From Leishmania martiniquensis (taxonomy: Eukaryota > Euglenozoa > Kinetoplastea > Trypanosomatida > Trypanosomatidae): 64,000 nt of DNA. How positions within the stretch are numbered: position 1 is the first letter of the stretch; the number at the start of each line of letters is the position of its first letter. Position numbers and translations under genes: made by a program. The DNA lies in the NCBI RefSeq assembly GCF_017916325.1, contig NC_090138.1:260001-324000 (forward strand), in the 5' to 3' direction. Under the pieces are notes generated by a model, which ran no database searches, had not been told where the DNA came from, and worked only from the letters and a program-made list of their open reading frames with translations. Below, in pieces: positions 47,976 through 58,477 of the stretch.

Positions 47976-50900
47976 TCAAGATGATGATGACGGCAAGGGC
48001 ACTGATGCGGGAGTTGCTGGCGGGGCCCGGGTTGTGGACGTGGGAGCGGGTGGAACCCCATTCTTGCTTGTCGACTCGGCTCCACTGCGCGCTCGAGCGG
48101 ACATGAACGGCAGCGCGGATGAAGGAAAGGCACTGCCTTGAGCAGAGCAGGCGCGGGCCGGCTGGCTACCGCAGCCGCGACAGCCACCATCGCCGCTGTG
48201 GCTACTGGTAGACGTGCTTGTCAGGCTCGCGCACACCCACGACCCAGTGCGAGAGGGCGACCTCGGCCGTGACTCCATGGCATGCGGTTGCTCTGCACCA
48301 GGAGGCGGTACAAGGACAACTGCGCCCACGCCCTTGTCTCCCTTACCCTCGGACGGCGCCGGCTTCCGCGCTTCATCGGCGCTCCTCTTCACGCACCTAT
48401 TGTCTTCGCACGCAGCGGCTGCGGTGGACATCGGCGACGGTGTCCGCATAAAGGCTATCGCCTCGGCCGAGTGCGCTGGCAGCGAGACGGCGAACGGGCT
48501 GTTGCCCACGGCAGAGCCCAGTGGGATGTCGCTCACCCCTAAGCGGTTTTCCTCTGCCGGAGCCACATTCACTTCCTCGGCACGTTGGGAGTGCTGATGC
48601 GCACGCAATGCTGTGGCCAGAGCCGCCTGAACTTCTGCGAAAGCGCGAGGAGGGAGAAGGCGCGACGAGCCTGACAGCGCCGCTCTGTCCTCTCGCGCTG
48701 CATCAGCGACGGCGAGCGTTACGGAGCTGCGCCCAGTTGTGTAGTGCGTAGTCGCCGTGCTCGAAGAGGTGTCGTCGCGCTGTGTGTCAAGCACCGGCCG
48801 CGCCTTGCGTGCGTGCTGCCCGCCGCTACGCTGACCTCCGGTTACCCCTGCCGGCCGCCACACCTGTTCTGTGAGCAGCGATGACGACGACGACGACGTC
48901 ATGAGCAGAGACGACGGCAGCGACGGCGACAGGGAGGACGATGACGCCGTTGACGTCGAGGAGCCAAGATTGCGCGTGGAAGGGCGCGACGCGGCGTATC
49001 GCATGAGGAGACTCGGCGGCGGTCGCCGGGGGGCATCATGCGGCGGCGCTCTCTGCGCCGCGGCGATGCCCTCAGCCAGGGAGGCCGGGGATGCGGGGGT
49101 GGCCCCGTCGTGCAACGATGACGGCTGCTGCTCTGCGGCGCCGAACTGCCGCACCCACTCCATGACGAACCCCATCACCGCGTCCCGCACGGGTGGAGGG
49201 CGCGACGTCGCCGCCCCTGCCCCCTCTCCCTCCTCGCGCCGTGCGTCATTAGGGTCGGCTCCGGCCACACGTTGCTGTGGCACAGCCATCTGAGATGGTG
49301 CCATTGGTGTCGCGACCGCCGACGGTTCGGGTACTGGCACCGGCATTTTCGCTCTCGTAGAAGACCTCTGCTCTGCGGCGGCCTTCGCCACTTCGCAAAG
49401 AAGTTCGTGGGCGTGGCGCTGCTCCTCCTCACGGTCGGCCAGGCTGGCGCGCTGCAGCCGCTCCTGGTCAAGCAGCGACGACTCGAGCAGGCGTAGCAGC
49501 ATGAGCTGCGGCGCGCGGTGCACGTCGGAGTGATCCTCTGGGGATACTGTGCCCCACACATGCGCACCAGTCAGCTCAACGGGAGCCGGCACGGGCAGCG
49601 TTGGTGGTGCTAGTGGGGGCGCCACAACTGCAGATGAGCTCGACACGACAGCGGCACTTGCTGCAGGTAGCGGAATGGCCAGGGCAGGGGATGCCGGCAC
49701 TGCTGCTGGGGTGGCCGATACAGTCGAAGCCTGCAGGCGGCCGTCGTCGTCGTCGGTGGGCGCAGCAGCAGGCTTGCGCTTCGCTACGTTCTCTGCCTTC
49801 ACTACAGTTGGCGTTGGCAGCCCTGCCCTCGTCTCCGCCACAGCTGCGCCACCCTCGACCTCGACGATGACGTCCCTGCGATCCTCGAGCGCCATCCACC
49901 GGCTGGGAAGTTGCTCTTGCTGAACTGGCGGATATGGTCGAGGGCCATACAGCTGCTGTGGCTCTTGCGCGGGTGTGGCAGCCGCTAGGTCGCGCGATGC
50001 CATCATGTGGCGCACAAAGGGACTGATGTCGACCACAACACGCACCTCCTGCGTAGCCGGCTCTGTTGCTCGCAACGTCGCGCTGCTTGTGGTGCCGTGG
50101 TTCTCGCTGCGTGATGACGGCAGTGTTACTGTCGCCGTCGCCGTGATCGCGTCTGGCTCACCCATCGCCTTCTTATCTATCGGCTGCAACGGGCCTTGCT
50201 CTGGTGGCGCTGCCTGTGGCGGCGGCGAGTCATCTCGAAGCCACGCGGTGGACGCAGTGCGCGGAACGAAAACGTGTTCGCGAGCGTCGACCTCCGGCGC
50301 CCAGGATGCCTCCACGGGTGCATCCGCAGCGGCTGTCCTTGTCGCACCTGTCGCAGCGGCAGCTTCGTCGCTGTGGGCGGTGACTGGGGTGATCATCTCA
50401 CCATCGCGAACGCGCGCGAGAGCGGCGTGCACGGCGTCCTCCAGTGCTGCCTCCGCGAGCGCGCGCGCGAGATCCGCGTCCAACCGCAGCTGCTCTGGCT
50501 TCTCCGGCTGCCGATGCGCCTTCGCTTCCTGCGCGTGACCAGAGGCCACCTCTGCCCGCTCTTCCAGACACTCGGCCACCATAAGGCGCAGCATCTCGTG
50601 CTCCATAGCCGCCATCACCTGCCGCACCGGGTCTGTGTGCGAGTGCTGGTGCGGTGCCTCCAACACACTCAGCACCACGGAATCGACGAGCTGGCGAGCG
50701 AGGGCGGCGTCCCGCACAGAAGCGTCCAGCCCGGCTGTGCTGCCCGCGGCTCTTCTGCCGACTGCGCAAGCGGCGCCGCGGGGCGGTGGCGTGATGAAGC
50801 AGGCTCGAATCGCCGACAGTCGCCTGCGCGCCTCCGTCAGTGCCCGTGCCTCTGCAGCCATGCGCGGCGAAACATGTACGCTGCCCCCCTTCAGCGCTGT

Positions 50901-53900
50901 GTAACCATAGCCGAGCTCGCTCTCGCGGTAGCACACCGCCGCGGCCGTGCTGGCAGGGCGGGATGCCGTCACAACGGTCAACTCCGCGCCGTCTTCCTCT
51001 CCTTGGCCGCGCCGGCGGTGCTGCGTGGCGATACCGACCGACTCCAGTACGCCGGCGTCTTCGGCCGCAAGCGTCCGGGCGTGACTCTCGACCTCGCGCT
51101 CCGCCGCGGCATAACGGGTCCACGCACGCTCATAGTCACTCAGCATCGTCAGCGGTACCTGCGCGTCGGCGAGGTTGCTTGGAAGCACCCCCTCACTGTC
51201 GCCCCCGACTGCGCAGCTGTCCGTAGTCTTGATCAGCACCTCGGCCGAGGCGCCGAAGAAGACGCCATCGCACGGGGGGAGGGAGCCTACGGCGTTTAAG
51301 ATGGCGTGCGCACCGTCATCGCCTGCTGACCCGTCGCCTTGCGCCGGTGCTGCCGCCACTTCAGTGCGAGGAGGTATTGCGCCGGGCGGCGAGCAAGAGG
51401 GCAAAGCCATCTGACGCAGCGCCCTGACGACGCCGGCGCGGTGACACAACGCCGCCCGCAGCTGTGCATCCACAGCCTGGGCGGTGCATGGCGCCGGAGT
51501 GCCCCCCGCGGCAAGGACGCCCGCCGCATGAGTGACTCTGTCCACTCCACCATCAGCCGGCTGGCTCAGCATCAATACTGGGCGCCCTACCGAGGGCTTG
51601 CCGGCAGTCACCCCCGCCGTCACGACGGCAGCGTCCACTGCCTGCTGGTACGGGTCCGTCTCGCCGCAGGTGCGCCCATCACCCTCAGGTATGGATTCGG
51701 CCCAAACGCCACGGCCCGCCATCACACCGCCACGCGGGGCCACGGGCGGCGCCTGTGTCTCCGACGCGCCGTGCAAGGGTGCTGTGGCAGCCTCTATGGA
51801 GAGGGCGCTGACGATTTCTGTGTCGAAGTGGCGAGGGAGGGGGCGGCCGCCGCCTCCGCTGCGAGCGGCGGCGTACGGAGGGGTGCGTCGCCCACGTCGG
51901 CCCGGGGAGGGCCCTCGGCTCTTGACACTCCGGCCACGCCCACTGCGGCTTTGAGCGCGGCCGAGGCGCCGCGACTCTGCGCTTCTCCTCCTCACGACCT
52001 TCTCGCCACCGGGGGTATGCGCGTGCCGGTCGGCAGCCTCGGACGACGGCGTTGCCAAAAGTGCCCTGCATGGGGCCGTCTGATTGAGTCGCTGCATCCC
52101 CGCCTCACCCGTGTTGGGGGAGGGCGGCGACTGAGACAGGCGAGGACGGCGGGGCTGGACGCCATAGAGGCGTGTCCCCTCCGCAAGCCCCGCATCACGC
52201 GCTGCTGCTATCGCGCGTATATCGGACAGCTCCGCGGTCAGCGCAGCCGTGCTGAGACGCCGGTGCGTCGGCGTGTCCTCCTCAGGAGGGAGGCGCACAT
52301 GCAGAGGGAGCGTCATGCGTCCCTGTGGGCGCGACCGTCGCGGCGGTGGGCCAGCGCCGCCGCCGTACACGGCACGCAGCACCTCTGGTGTGTTTGAGTG
52401 GGGCACCGCACCGGCTGCCACTGCGTCTACCTGTGTGGCAGTCGCCTGCGCCGGCTCCAGAGCGGATGTAGGCGAGACCACAGATTGCGTGATGCCAGCG
52501 GCCCGGTGCTGCGCTGCTTTTTCACCGCTCGCGGTCAGAGGCGCAGAGCCTCCGTTGTGAGTCCCCTCTGCGGGCCTTCCGTCCGCAGCCACACGAGATA
52601 CGACTCGCACATCTCCACTGCCGTCGTTCGGCCGCAGCGGCGAGGTGGATCGAGACGATACGGAGGAGGGTGCAGCAGGGACCGTTGCTGCTGATGTGCC
52701 GGCAGCGCATACCGCCGCCGATGAGGGAGCTGCTTTGCCAGCGGTCGGCCACGTTTTGAGCCCTCCGCTTCCCGCACAGCCCAAGAACGCGCGGGGCCGC
52801 TGTCGTTGCTGCCGCTGCCGACGCCTCTGTATCACTCTGGAGGTCGAAGCCGCCGCTGCTTCCCCTGCGTCCACGCCCCTCTCAACACCCTCTGCCGCCA
52901 CACAGCTCTTCATCACATCCACGGCGCCTGAGAGCATCAGCTTCATCGACTGCTGCTGCTGATTTTGCTGCCGCTGCACTGCCGCCGATTGCGAGGCGAC
53001 CAACTTCTGGATGAGCGACTCCTGCTGCTGCTTCTGAAGACGACACTCGCGCTGTAGCAAGTGGACCGTCTCGCGATGGTGACGCAGCATCTTACGCTGC
53101 TGGGCCTGGAGGAGCTCCGCGTATTGCCGGCGCTCCTGCTGGCGCTGATGGCGCTCATCTTGCAGCTGACGGTCGTACGAGGTGCGGAGACGGTCCAGCT
53201 CACTGATGTAGTGGTCCGCCTCCCGCTGTGCCAGCTCGCGCAGCGCCTCCTCATATGGCTCTCGCGGCGCAGAAGCGTCGTTGCCCGTTGACAAGGTAGC
53301 CGTGACAGGTAGGGCGCGCCGCGTGGGATGCGCCACGACGGCGTGGAAGGGTGGAAGTGGCCGTGACGGGTCCGCAGCTGCACCGCGAAGGCCCCCGGCG
53401 ACCATCAACGCCTGCGCTGCCGGACGCGGCAGGGACGCGAATAGCAGCTGCTGGTACTCGTCGTGTTGCACCCGCTCTTCGTGAGGCTCCGCGGCCGCCT
53501 GCGGATTTGTCTGCGCTGCTTCTGCTCGCGCACCGGTGGTGAGCTCCACGGGCGGCGGCTGGCGAGCAGCGGCAAAGGACAGCGTCGGCGACGCCAGACG
53601 TGCTCGCACAGCAGCGTGTGCCGGCGCACTCATGCAGTTCACATCACGATAGATTCGCTCCAGCAGACGGCGCTGCCGGTTCAACTCGCTCTGCAGCTCG
53701 GCAGGTATGGCAGGCATTACTGCGACGATGCGCTGCGCAAGGGCGGCCTGCGCGGCCGCATCCAGCGATGCGGAGTCCGATCGATGAGGACGCTGCTGCT
53801 GCGTCTTTGACGGAGACTCGCCTCTTCCTTCGCCGCCGCTGCGATTCTTTGCCGGGCCTGAGCGCTGTCGAGCAACGCCGTTGCCGTCCTGCACATCCAC

Positions 53901-56285
53901 CGCAGCCTCGACGACCCCCCTGCCATCATGTGCGCGGCGGTTGCCGGCGGCAAGAGAGAAAGCAGAAGCACTTGGGGAGCTGAGGCTGTACTGCAGAAGG
54001 TCTTGAACCTCTGCTGGAGTGAGCCCAAGCTCAGCTGCCGCTGTCACCCACGTGGGGCTGGAGCGGAGGAGCACCTCGCGCTGCAGCGCAGCCGACGAGG
54101 GGCTGAACAGCGTAGACGGTGCGCTTTGTGAAGAGCGACGATGGCCGCTTACTGTAGCCCCGCCCCCCTCTTCCTGCCGTCTGCCTTCCTCTGCTCTCCC
54201 ACCTTGGCAGCCGGTGGCGTCGTCCTCGGCATAGTTGCCACCGGTGTATGTGCCATCGTCGTCGTCCGTGCCGGTTGACGGGGTACACGAGCGAGCACTC
54301 GTATCCAGCAGACGTCGGGCGTAGCTTGTGGGGTGAAAGTCTGCCTCGCCGCGCTGCCGCTCGCGCACCGGGGCGGCGGTGCACTGTTCATCGATAGCGT
54401 CGACAATCTCTGCCAGGGAGGCAGTGACCCAGTACTCGGAGGTGGCGCGATGGAGGCCTGCCTTGCGGCTTCTGCCAGCGCTACCACGCTGCGCGGAGTG
54501 CTTTGGTGCCGTGCTGCTGCTATCGGTGGCCGTTGACGAGGCGGATGATGCAGTAGCGGTAACGTCACAGGGGGAGCAGCTCTCCCGTCGTTGCGTGCGC
54601 TTGAATAGCCCCGCAGCAGAGACGCACGCCTCCGCCCTCGCATCCGGTGGTGTCGCACCCGCCGATGTCTCCATGGTCCCTTGACGATGACTTTGATCGC
54701 GCAGACGTCGCTGCACATCTTTCAGTTCTCGCAACACCGCTGCACTTTCAGCCGCCGGAGACAGCACTGGCAGGAAGGGCGCAGAGGTGAGCGGGGGTGA
54801 GAGCGTTGTATCAGAGGCTGGCGTCGGCGAGGCACGAGCGTCGGCACCTACGCCCACAGCGGCTGAGGGGTCCCTCACAGCCGCCTCAGCGTCGGCCTCC
54901 GCCTTCAGAAACGCGACCAGCGCGGCGGGCAGCGCAGGCGGCGCGGTGGCCGCCCGCTGGACGCTCGGGGCCCTTTTGGAGGCCCGGCCAGCATTTCTGT
55001 CCTTTGCCGGAATGGCAGCACCAACGGGCCTCGAGGTCCGTGCCACGACACGCGGCTCTGCCGTTGGCCGCCACAGAAGCTCCCGGGCCTCTGCATCATC
55101 CAGCCTTGCCGCTCCGCGCGCGGAGCCCGACTCGAGCACCATGCACGGACTGTCGTGCAACAGGCGCGCGCGCTCGGCCATCAGTGACGACCGTGCCGCC
55201 GACTGCGTCGCTCGGCTGGCCAGCGTTGGCGAGACGGCGGCGACGTCCACAAACGCGTCCACGAACTCGCTATCAGCGCCGCTTGCCAGCACCGCCTCCT
55301 CTATCAACGCCGATGCAGGAGCCGCCGGTGGAAGCGGCTGAAGTCGCAACGCCTGCAGTTGAAGCGGCGCGGTAGCGGCCTCACCGCTGTCGACACTATC
55401 ATCGGGGTCGAGGACCTCCTCCACTTGATGACTTGCATCGGAGAACGACAGTGTTCGGCGCCGCTGTCGGCGCGCTGCGACACCACCGCCACGTCCTCGG
55501 CGCTCGCTAGGCACGACTTCTACCACTATTGCGTCGTCGCCATCTACGGCCACACCTGTGGTGCCATGCGGGTCGACGGGGTCAGAGATGCGAGCGCGTG
55601 TGCCCTCCATCAGCTGCGGCTGACATGAGGCGGGCACAGCCGCGAACTGCTCGTCCAGGACAGCGTCGATGAGTGAGCCGTACGGCGATGCGGCCGACGA
55701 CGCCCGTCTCGCTCTTCTTGCCATGTGGGGGGTGGCCTTGGAGTGCCGCGACGGCCGGTGCCGCTGGGATGCAGGCATGCGAGCCGCTGACGTGCGACGA
55801 CTGCCAGCAAAGGGCCCTGCATCGCCCTGTAGTGGTCGCCCTGAATTCTTTTGAAGAGATGGTGACGATGACGAGCGTTGTGGTCGTGCAGCAGGCTGCG
55901 GTGGCGGCGTAGCCGTAGAGGGGGAGACAACGGTAGAGCGCGCTGCGGCGAAACCGCGAGGGCTGCGACTCCGCGCGATGGCAGCGGTGGTTGCGGTGAG
56001 GTAATGTGCAGACGCGCGCGTTGAGGCGAGGGACCGCTTGCGCCGCCGTGTCATGGGGGCGGCGGGCAGTGGGAGTGGAAGTGTGGTGTCTGGCTGCTCC
56101 GCTTCTGGCTCTTCCTGCGAGGGCTGTGACTGCGTAGACGGCGCCGATGGCGGGAGCTCGATAAGCGGCGGGGGTGACGGTGGCATAGGCTGCGATACAG
56201 GTGCTTGTGCAACAGCGACAACAGCGGCCACCTCCTCGACGCCGGGAGTAGAGGCCATGACAGGTACTTGTGGATGTGTGAGCAT
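47976..56285 (-). CDS. Giant low-complexity protein with central coiled coil
   Basis: A 2,769-residue protein I do not recognise. Most of it is disordered and rich in Ala, Ser, Pro, Arg and Glu. A strong coiled coil lies at about residues 1010-1118. It is very rich in Gln, Arg, Glu and Leu (for example ALRELAQREADHYISELDRL and later LLQRECRLQKQQQESLIQKL). Scattered basic Ser/Arg segments (RSRSPRG, RRGRRTPP) could bind RNA or microtubules. The C-terminus is Pro/Ser-rich. High G/C third positions run through the whole frame, so the length is likely real. ATG 56285 is the first after the acceptor at 56440-56441; an internal ATG at 56258 is a plausible alternative. A cytoskeletal or scaffold role is only a guess from the coiled coil. 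Confidence 0.8.
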   Translation of the reverse strand: MLTHPQVPVMASTPGVEEVAAVVAVAQAPVSQPMPPSPPPLIELPPSAPSTQSQPSQEEPEAEQPDTTLPLPLPAAPMTRRRKRSLASTRASAHYLTATTAAIARSRSPRGFAAARSTVVSPSTATPPPQPAARPQRSSSSPSLQKNSGRPLQGDAGPFAGSRRTSAARMPASQRHRPSRHSKATPHMARRARRASSAASPYGSLIDAVLDEQFAAVPASCQPQLMEGTRARISDPVDPHGTTGVAVDGDDAIVVEVVPSERRGRGGGVAARRQRRRTLSFSDASHQVEEVLDPDDSVDSGEAATAPLQLQALRLQPLPPAAPASALIEEAVLASGADSEFVDAFVDVAAVSPTLASRATQSAARSSLMAERARLLHDSPCMVLESGSARGAARLDDAEARELLWRPTAEPRVVARTSRPVGAAIPAKDRNAGRASKRAPSVQRAATAPPALPAALVAFLKAEADAEAAVRDPSAAVGVGADARASPTPASDTTLSPPLTSAPFLPVLSPAAESAAVLRELKDVQRRLRDQSHRQGTMETSAGATPPDARAEACVSAAGLFKRTQRRESCSPCDVTATASSASSTATDSSSTAPKHSAQRGSAGRSRKAGLHRATSEYWVTASLAEIVDAIDEQCTAAPVRERQRGEADFHPTSYARRLLDTSARSCTPSTGTDDDDGTYTGGNYAEDDATGCQGGRAEEGRRQEEGGGATVSGHRRSSQSAPSTLFSPSSAALQREVLLRSSPTWVTAAAELGLTPAEVQDLLQYSLSSPSASAFSLAAGNRRAHDGRGVVEAAVDVQDGNGVARQRSGPAKNRSGGEGRGESPSKTQQQRPHRSDSASLDAAAQAALAQRIVAVMPAIPAELQSELNRQRRLLERIYRDVNCMSAPAHAAVRARLASPTLSFAAARQPPPVELTTGARAEAAQTNPQAAAEPHEERVQHDEYQQLLFASLPRPAAQALMVAGGLRGAAADPSRPLPPFHAVVAHPTRRALPVTATLSTGNDASAPREPYEEALRELAQREADHYISELDRLRTSYDRQLQDERHQRQQERRQYAELLQAQQRKMLRHHRETVHLLQRECRLQKQQQESLIQKLVASQSAAVQRQQNQQQQSMKLMLSGAVDVMKSCVAAEGVERGVDAGEAAAASTSRVIQRRRQRQQRQRPRAFLGCAGSGGLKTWPTAGKAAPSSAAVCAAGTSAATVPAAPSSVSSRSTSPLRPNDGSGDVRVVSRVAADGRPAEGTHNGGSAPLTASGEKAAQHRAAGITQSVVSPTSALEPAQATATQVDAVAAGAVPHSNTPEVLRAVYGGGAGPPPRRSRPQGRMTLPLHVRLPPEEDTPTHRRLSTAALTAELSDIRAIAAARDAGLAEGTRLYGVQPRRPRLSQSPPSPNTGEAGMQRLNQTAPCRALLATPSSEAADRHAHTPGGEKVVRRRSAESRRLGRAQSRSGRGRSVKSRGPSPGRRGRRTPPYAAARSGGGGRPLPRHFDTEIVSALSIEAATAPLHGASETQAPPVAPRGGVMAGRGVWAESIPEGDGRTCGETDPYQQAVDAAVVTAGVTAGKPSVGRPVLMLSQPADGGVDRVTHAAGVLAAGGTPAPCTAQAVDAQLRAALCHRAGVVRALRQMALPSCSPPGAIPPRTEVAAAPAQGDGSAGDDGAHAILNAVGSLPPCDGVFFGASAEVLIKTTDSCAVGGDSEGVLPSNLADAQVPLTMLSDYERAWTRYAAAEREVESHARTLAAEDAGVLESVGIATQHRRRGQGEEDGAELTVVTASRPASTAAAVCYRESELGYGYTALKGGSVHVSPRMAAEARALTEARRRLSAIRACFITPPPRGAACAVGRRAAGSTAGLDASVRDAALARQLVDSVVLSVLEAPHQHSHTDPVRQVMAAMEHEMLRLMVAECLEERAEVASGHAQEAKAHRQPEKPEQLRLDADLARALAEAALEDAVHAALARVRDGEMITPVTAHSDEAAAATGATRTAAADAPVEASWAPEVDAREHVFVPRTASTAWLRDDSPPPQAAPPEQGPLQPIDKKAMGEPDAITATATVTLPSSRSENHGTTSSATLRATEPATQEVRVVVDISPFVRHMMASRDLAAATPAQEPQQLYGPRPYPPVQQEQLPSRWMALEDRRDVIVEVEGGAAVAETRAGLPTPTVVKAENVAKRKPAAAPTDDDDGRLQASTVSATPAAVPASPALAIPLPAASAAVVSSSSAVVAPPLAPPTLPVPAPVELTGAHVWGTVSPEDHSDVHRAPQLMLLRLLESSLLDQERLQRASLADREEEQRHAHELLCEVAKAAAEQRSSTRAKMPVPVPEPSAVATPMAPSQMAVPQQRVAGADPNDARREEGEGAGAATSRPPPVRDAVMGFVMEWVRQFGAAEQQPSSLHDGATPASPASLAEGIAAAQRAPPHDAPRRPPPSLLMRYAASRPSTRNLGSSTSTASSSSLSPSLPSSLLMTSSSSSSLLTEQVWRPAGVTGGQRSGGQHARKARPVLDTQRDDTSSSTATTHYTTGRSSVTLAVADAAREDRAALSGSSRLLPPRAFAEVQAALATALRAHQHSQRAEEVNVAPAEENRLGVSDIPLGSAVGNSPFAVSLPAHSAEAIAFMRTPSPMSTAAAACEDNRCVKRSADEARKPAPSEGKGDKGVGAVVLVPPPGAEQPHAMESRPRSPSRTGSWVCASLTSTSTSSHSGDGGCRGCGSQPARACSAQGSAFPSSALPFMSARARSGAESTSKNGVPPAPTSTTRAPPATPASVPLPSSSS

Positions 56286-56439
56286 GTGCGTATGTGTGTC
56301 TAAGGCGGACCACTGTGAGCGCGCTCACTGGCGCTGCAGCAGTGGTGGCGCTATTTTGCTTAAGTATCGATGGCGACGTTTCTGCCGCCGATGCCGGTTG
56401 GACCGCACACGCACCCACCTACCCACCCCCACACCCACA

Positions 56440-56464
56440 CTGAGTGGGGGAGGAGAGAGAGAGG
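56440..56464 (-). promoter_or_regulatory. Candidate trans-splice acceptor for giant coiled-coil gene
   Basis: G/A-rich plus-strand tract (56446-56464) followed by AG at 56441-56440 on the sense strand; about 154 nt of leader without an earlier ATG. Confidence 0.4.
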
Positions 56465-57748
56465 CTTTCAAGTCCACAAAGGTTCCGACCAGACCCCCAC
56501 CACGGACATACGCGGCGGAGGCGCTGATGGCGGTGGGTGGGGGAAGTACAATGGGGACGGAGTGGTCGCGTGGCGTGGAGTGGTGCGATGCTGATAGATG
56601 AGGCGCGCGATGCAGACAGAGGAGAGGCGCATTGGGCGAGGGGAGCGGAACAGGGCGTGAAGGGTGGCAGTCCTGTGCATACGTGTGCGAGCGCCCACAG
56701 AGACAGCGCTGCTCTGCAGGAGGCGGAAGAGGCCACATCTGCGGCCTCTTTCACCCACACACGCCCCCACCTGACGGCGCGCGTGGACGCCGTGGATGAA
56801 TGGGCGCATGTGCACTTGTAAGGCTTCCCCGAGTGCCACGATCAAGCACGGATGCGTAACGTATCGGTGAACTTCGGGTCGCAGGAAAAGGGGCGGAGCG
56901 CGAGACAGAGACAGAGAGCAGCGGGGAAAGTCACAGATCGAGGAAGGGGAAGATGGAAGAGGGAGGCGTAGGGGCGCCGCTGGCGGTGTTGCGCCCGCTC
57001 TCCACTGCAGTTGGCGCCCGCTACTTCCATGATTTCGAAGGAGATGCCGAACTGTCCGTTAAATGGGTAGCGGCGCTCCACACTCATAGAGGTGCATGAC
57101 GTCACACACCCCTCCCTCCCCCTATAAAAAAAATGCCCAACGCGCTCGCTCGTGCAGAGGTGCCGCTAATGGTAATGATGGCGACGGTAAAAGTGGCGGC
57201 GCTGAGGAAGGGGGTAGGGGAAGGGGGAGGGGGGCGTAAGCGGTTTCCTCGGCATTGTTGCGACCTTCACTGCGCAGGGACGCGGAGTCGTGTGCGTGCT
57301 CCCCTTCCCTTCCCCAATACCATCACACTGAGACTTGCCGGGAGCGAGAGGGGCACACAGCCGTAGGGGGCCGGATGGGCTGACGTGGCAGTCAAGCCTC
57401 AGTGCCCGTGCTAGCGAGGAGATACAGCGAAGCGGAGCGAGGGAGGAGGCGGTGAAGCGGAGGAAATATCCAAAAGCGTGCGTGTGTGTGTGGTGTCGGG
57501 GGCTGGCGAACAGCACCGCTGACGCTCATAAGCGGGCATCCACGCCGACATGCAGACAGCGCGCTGCCGCAGAGGGCGAGCGGAGGGCTTGGCGGATGAC
57601 GCTGGACGCTGTCTGCATGTCAACGCCTGCCGAATCCCCGCACACTGGTGCGACTGCACGTGAGGAGCGTCTTTCTTCGACGGAGTCGGCGCTGTCATTG
57701 GCAAGGTCGTCACAGCTGTGGAAGGAGCCCGCGAGCGTCCCGCTGCGC

Positions 57749-57837
57749 TCAGTTCTGCAGCGGAGGTGCCGCGACAGGTGAGCAGCTGCGACGAAGGTGT
57801 TGGAGAAGTTGCACTGACACCTCCGCTGCAGAACTGA
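57749..57837. repeat. 20-bp perfect inverted repeat, 49-nt spacer
   Basis: The arms at 57749-57768 (TCAGTTCTGCAGCGGAGGTG) and 57818-57837 are exactly reverse-complementary with a 49-nt spacer. It lies in the probable 3' untranslated region of the gene at 58478-59812, where it would form a stem-loop in RNA. Confidence 0.9.
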
Positions 57838-58477
57838 CGGCGAGGCGCTCGATGTATGCGTGGCACCTGACCTAGATGCTGCTACCCCGTTCTCGAAGTC
57901 ACCGATGATGCCCACTCCCTCCTCACAGCATCGCCATCGTGCGCGTCCATGTGAGTGGGAAGAGTGCGTGACACGTCCACCCGCAGAGCGGCCTTGACCC
58001 TGCGTAGCCGACGGTGCCGTCATCACCCGCCGCTGCAGTTGCTTTGCAGCTTGCGAGTTGTTGGCCGAGGAGGGTCTCAGCAGCGGATGATGGCACCGCC
58101 AGTGGTGCCGATAGGGCGGCGTGCGGCTGCTTATTTGGGGCTTACTCCCGTACCGTTGCGCGGTGGACGAAGAGGGGGCGGCAGGGGGTGGTGGCGGCGG
58201 GGAAGGGCCTGCTGGCTGACTCCTCCTCTCTGTTCGTGTCCAGCAGAATCGTTTGGTCCGCCGCAGCACAAACATTTAATGCGCAAGGGGTCCGACCAGG
58301 TCCTCTGTGTCCACTCACCTTTCCAACACGCACACGTGCCGCCACCACGGCCAGCGCTCTTGCTTTCGATGCGACGGGCGCCTGCGTGCAGGGAGGACAG
58401 ACAGACAGAGAGGATAGGAGAGGCGGAGGGCTGCTCGGTGCACCATCGCCTTCCCCCCTCTCCTTTCCTCTCCTCCC

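Larger units (their letters stand above)
56286..58477. other. Intergenic region (2.2 kb) with inverted repeat
   Basis: The longest gap in the window. It contains the coiled-coil gene's leader, the long 3' untranslated region of the mitochondrial-type gene, a 20-bp inverted repeat (listed separately), and an additional purine-rich tract (57203-57240) with no obvious gene behind it. A 249-codon open frame at 57526-58275 and an 81-codon frame at 56842-57087 are present, but I do not support them as genes. Confidence 0.5.

Noticed and set aside
56842..57087. 81-codon minus-strand ATG frame (begins MSVERRYPFNGQF)
   Set aside because: It sits behind a usable splice signal, but a short upstream ATG frame precedes it and it has no family match. 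Reported only as a possible lead.
57526..58275. 249-codon minus-strand open frame
   Set aside because: It starts only ~200 bp after the stop at 58478, leaving no room for polyadenylation and splicing. It has no recognisable motif and weak codon bias, and it contains the inverted repeat.
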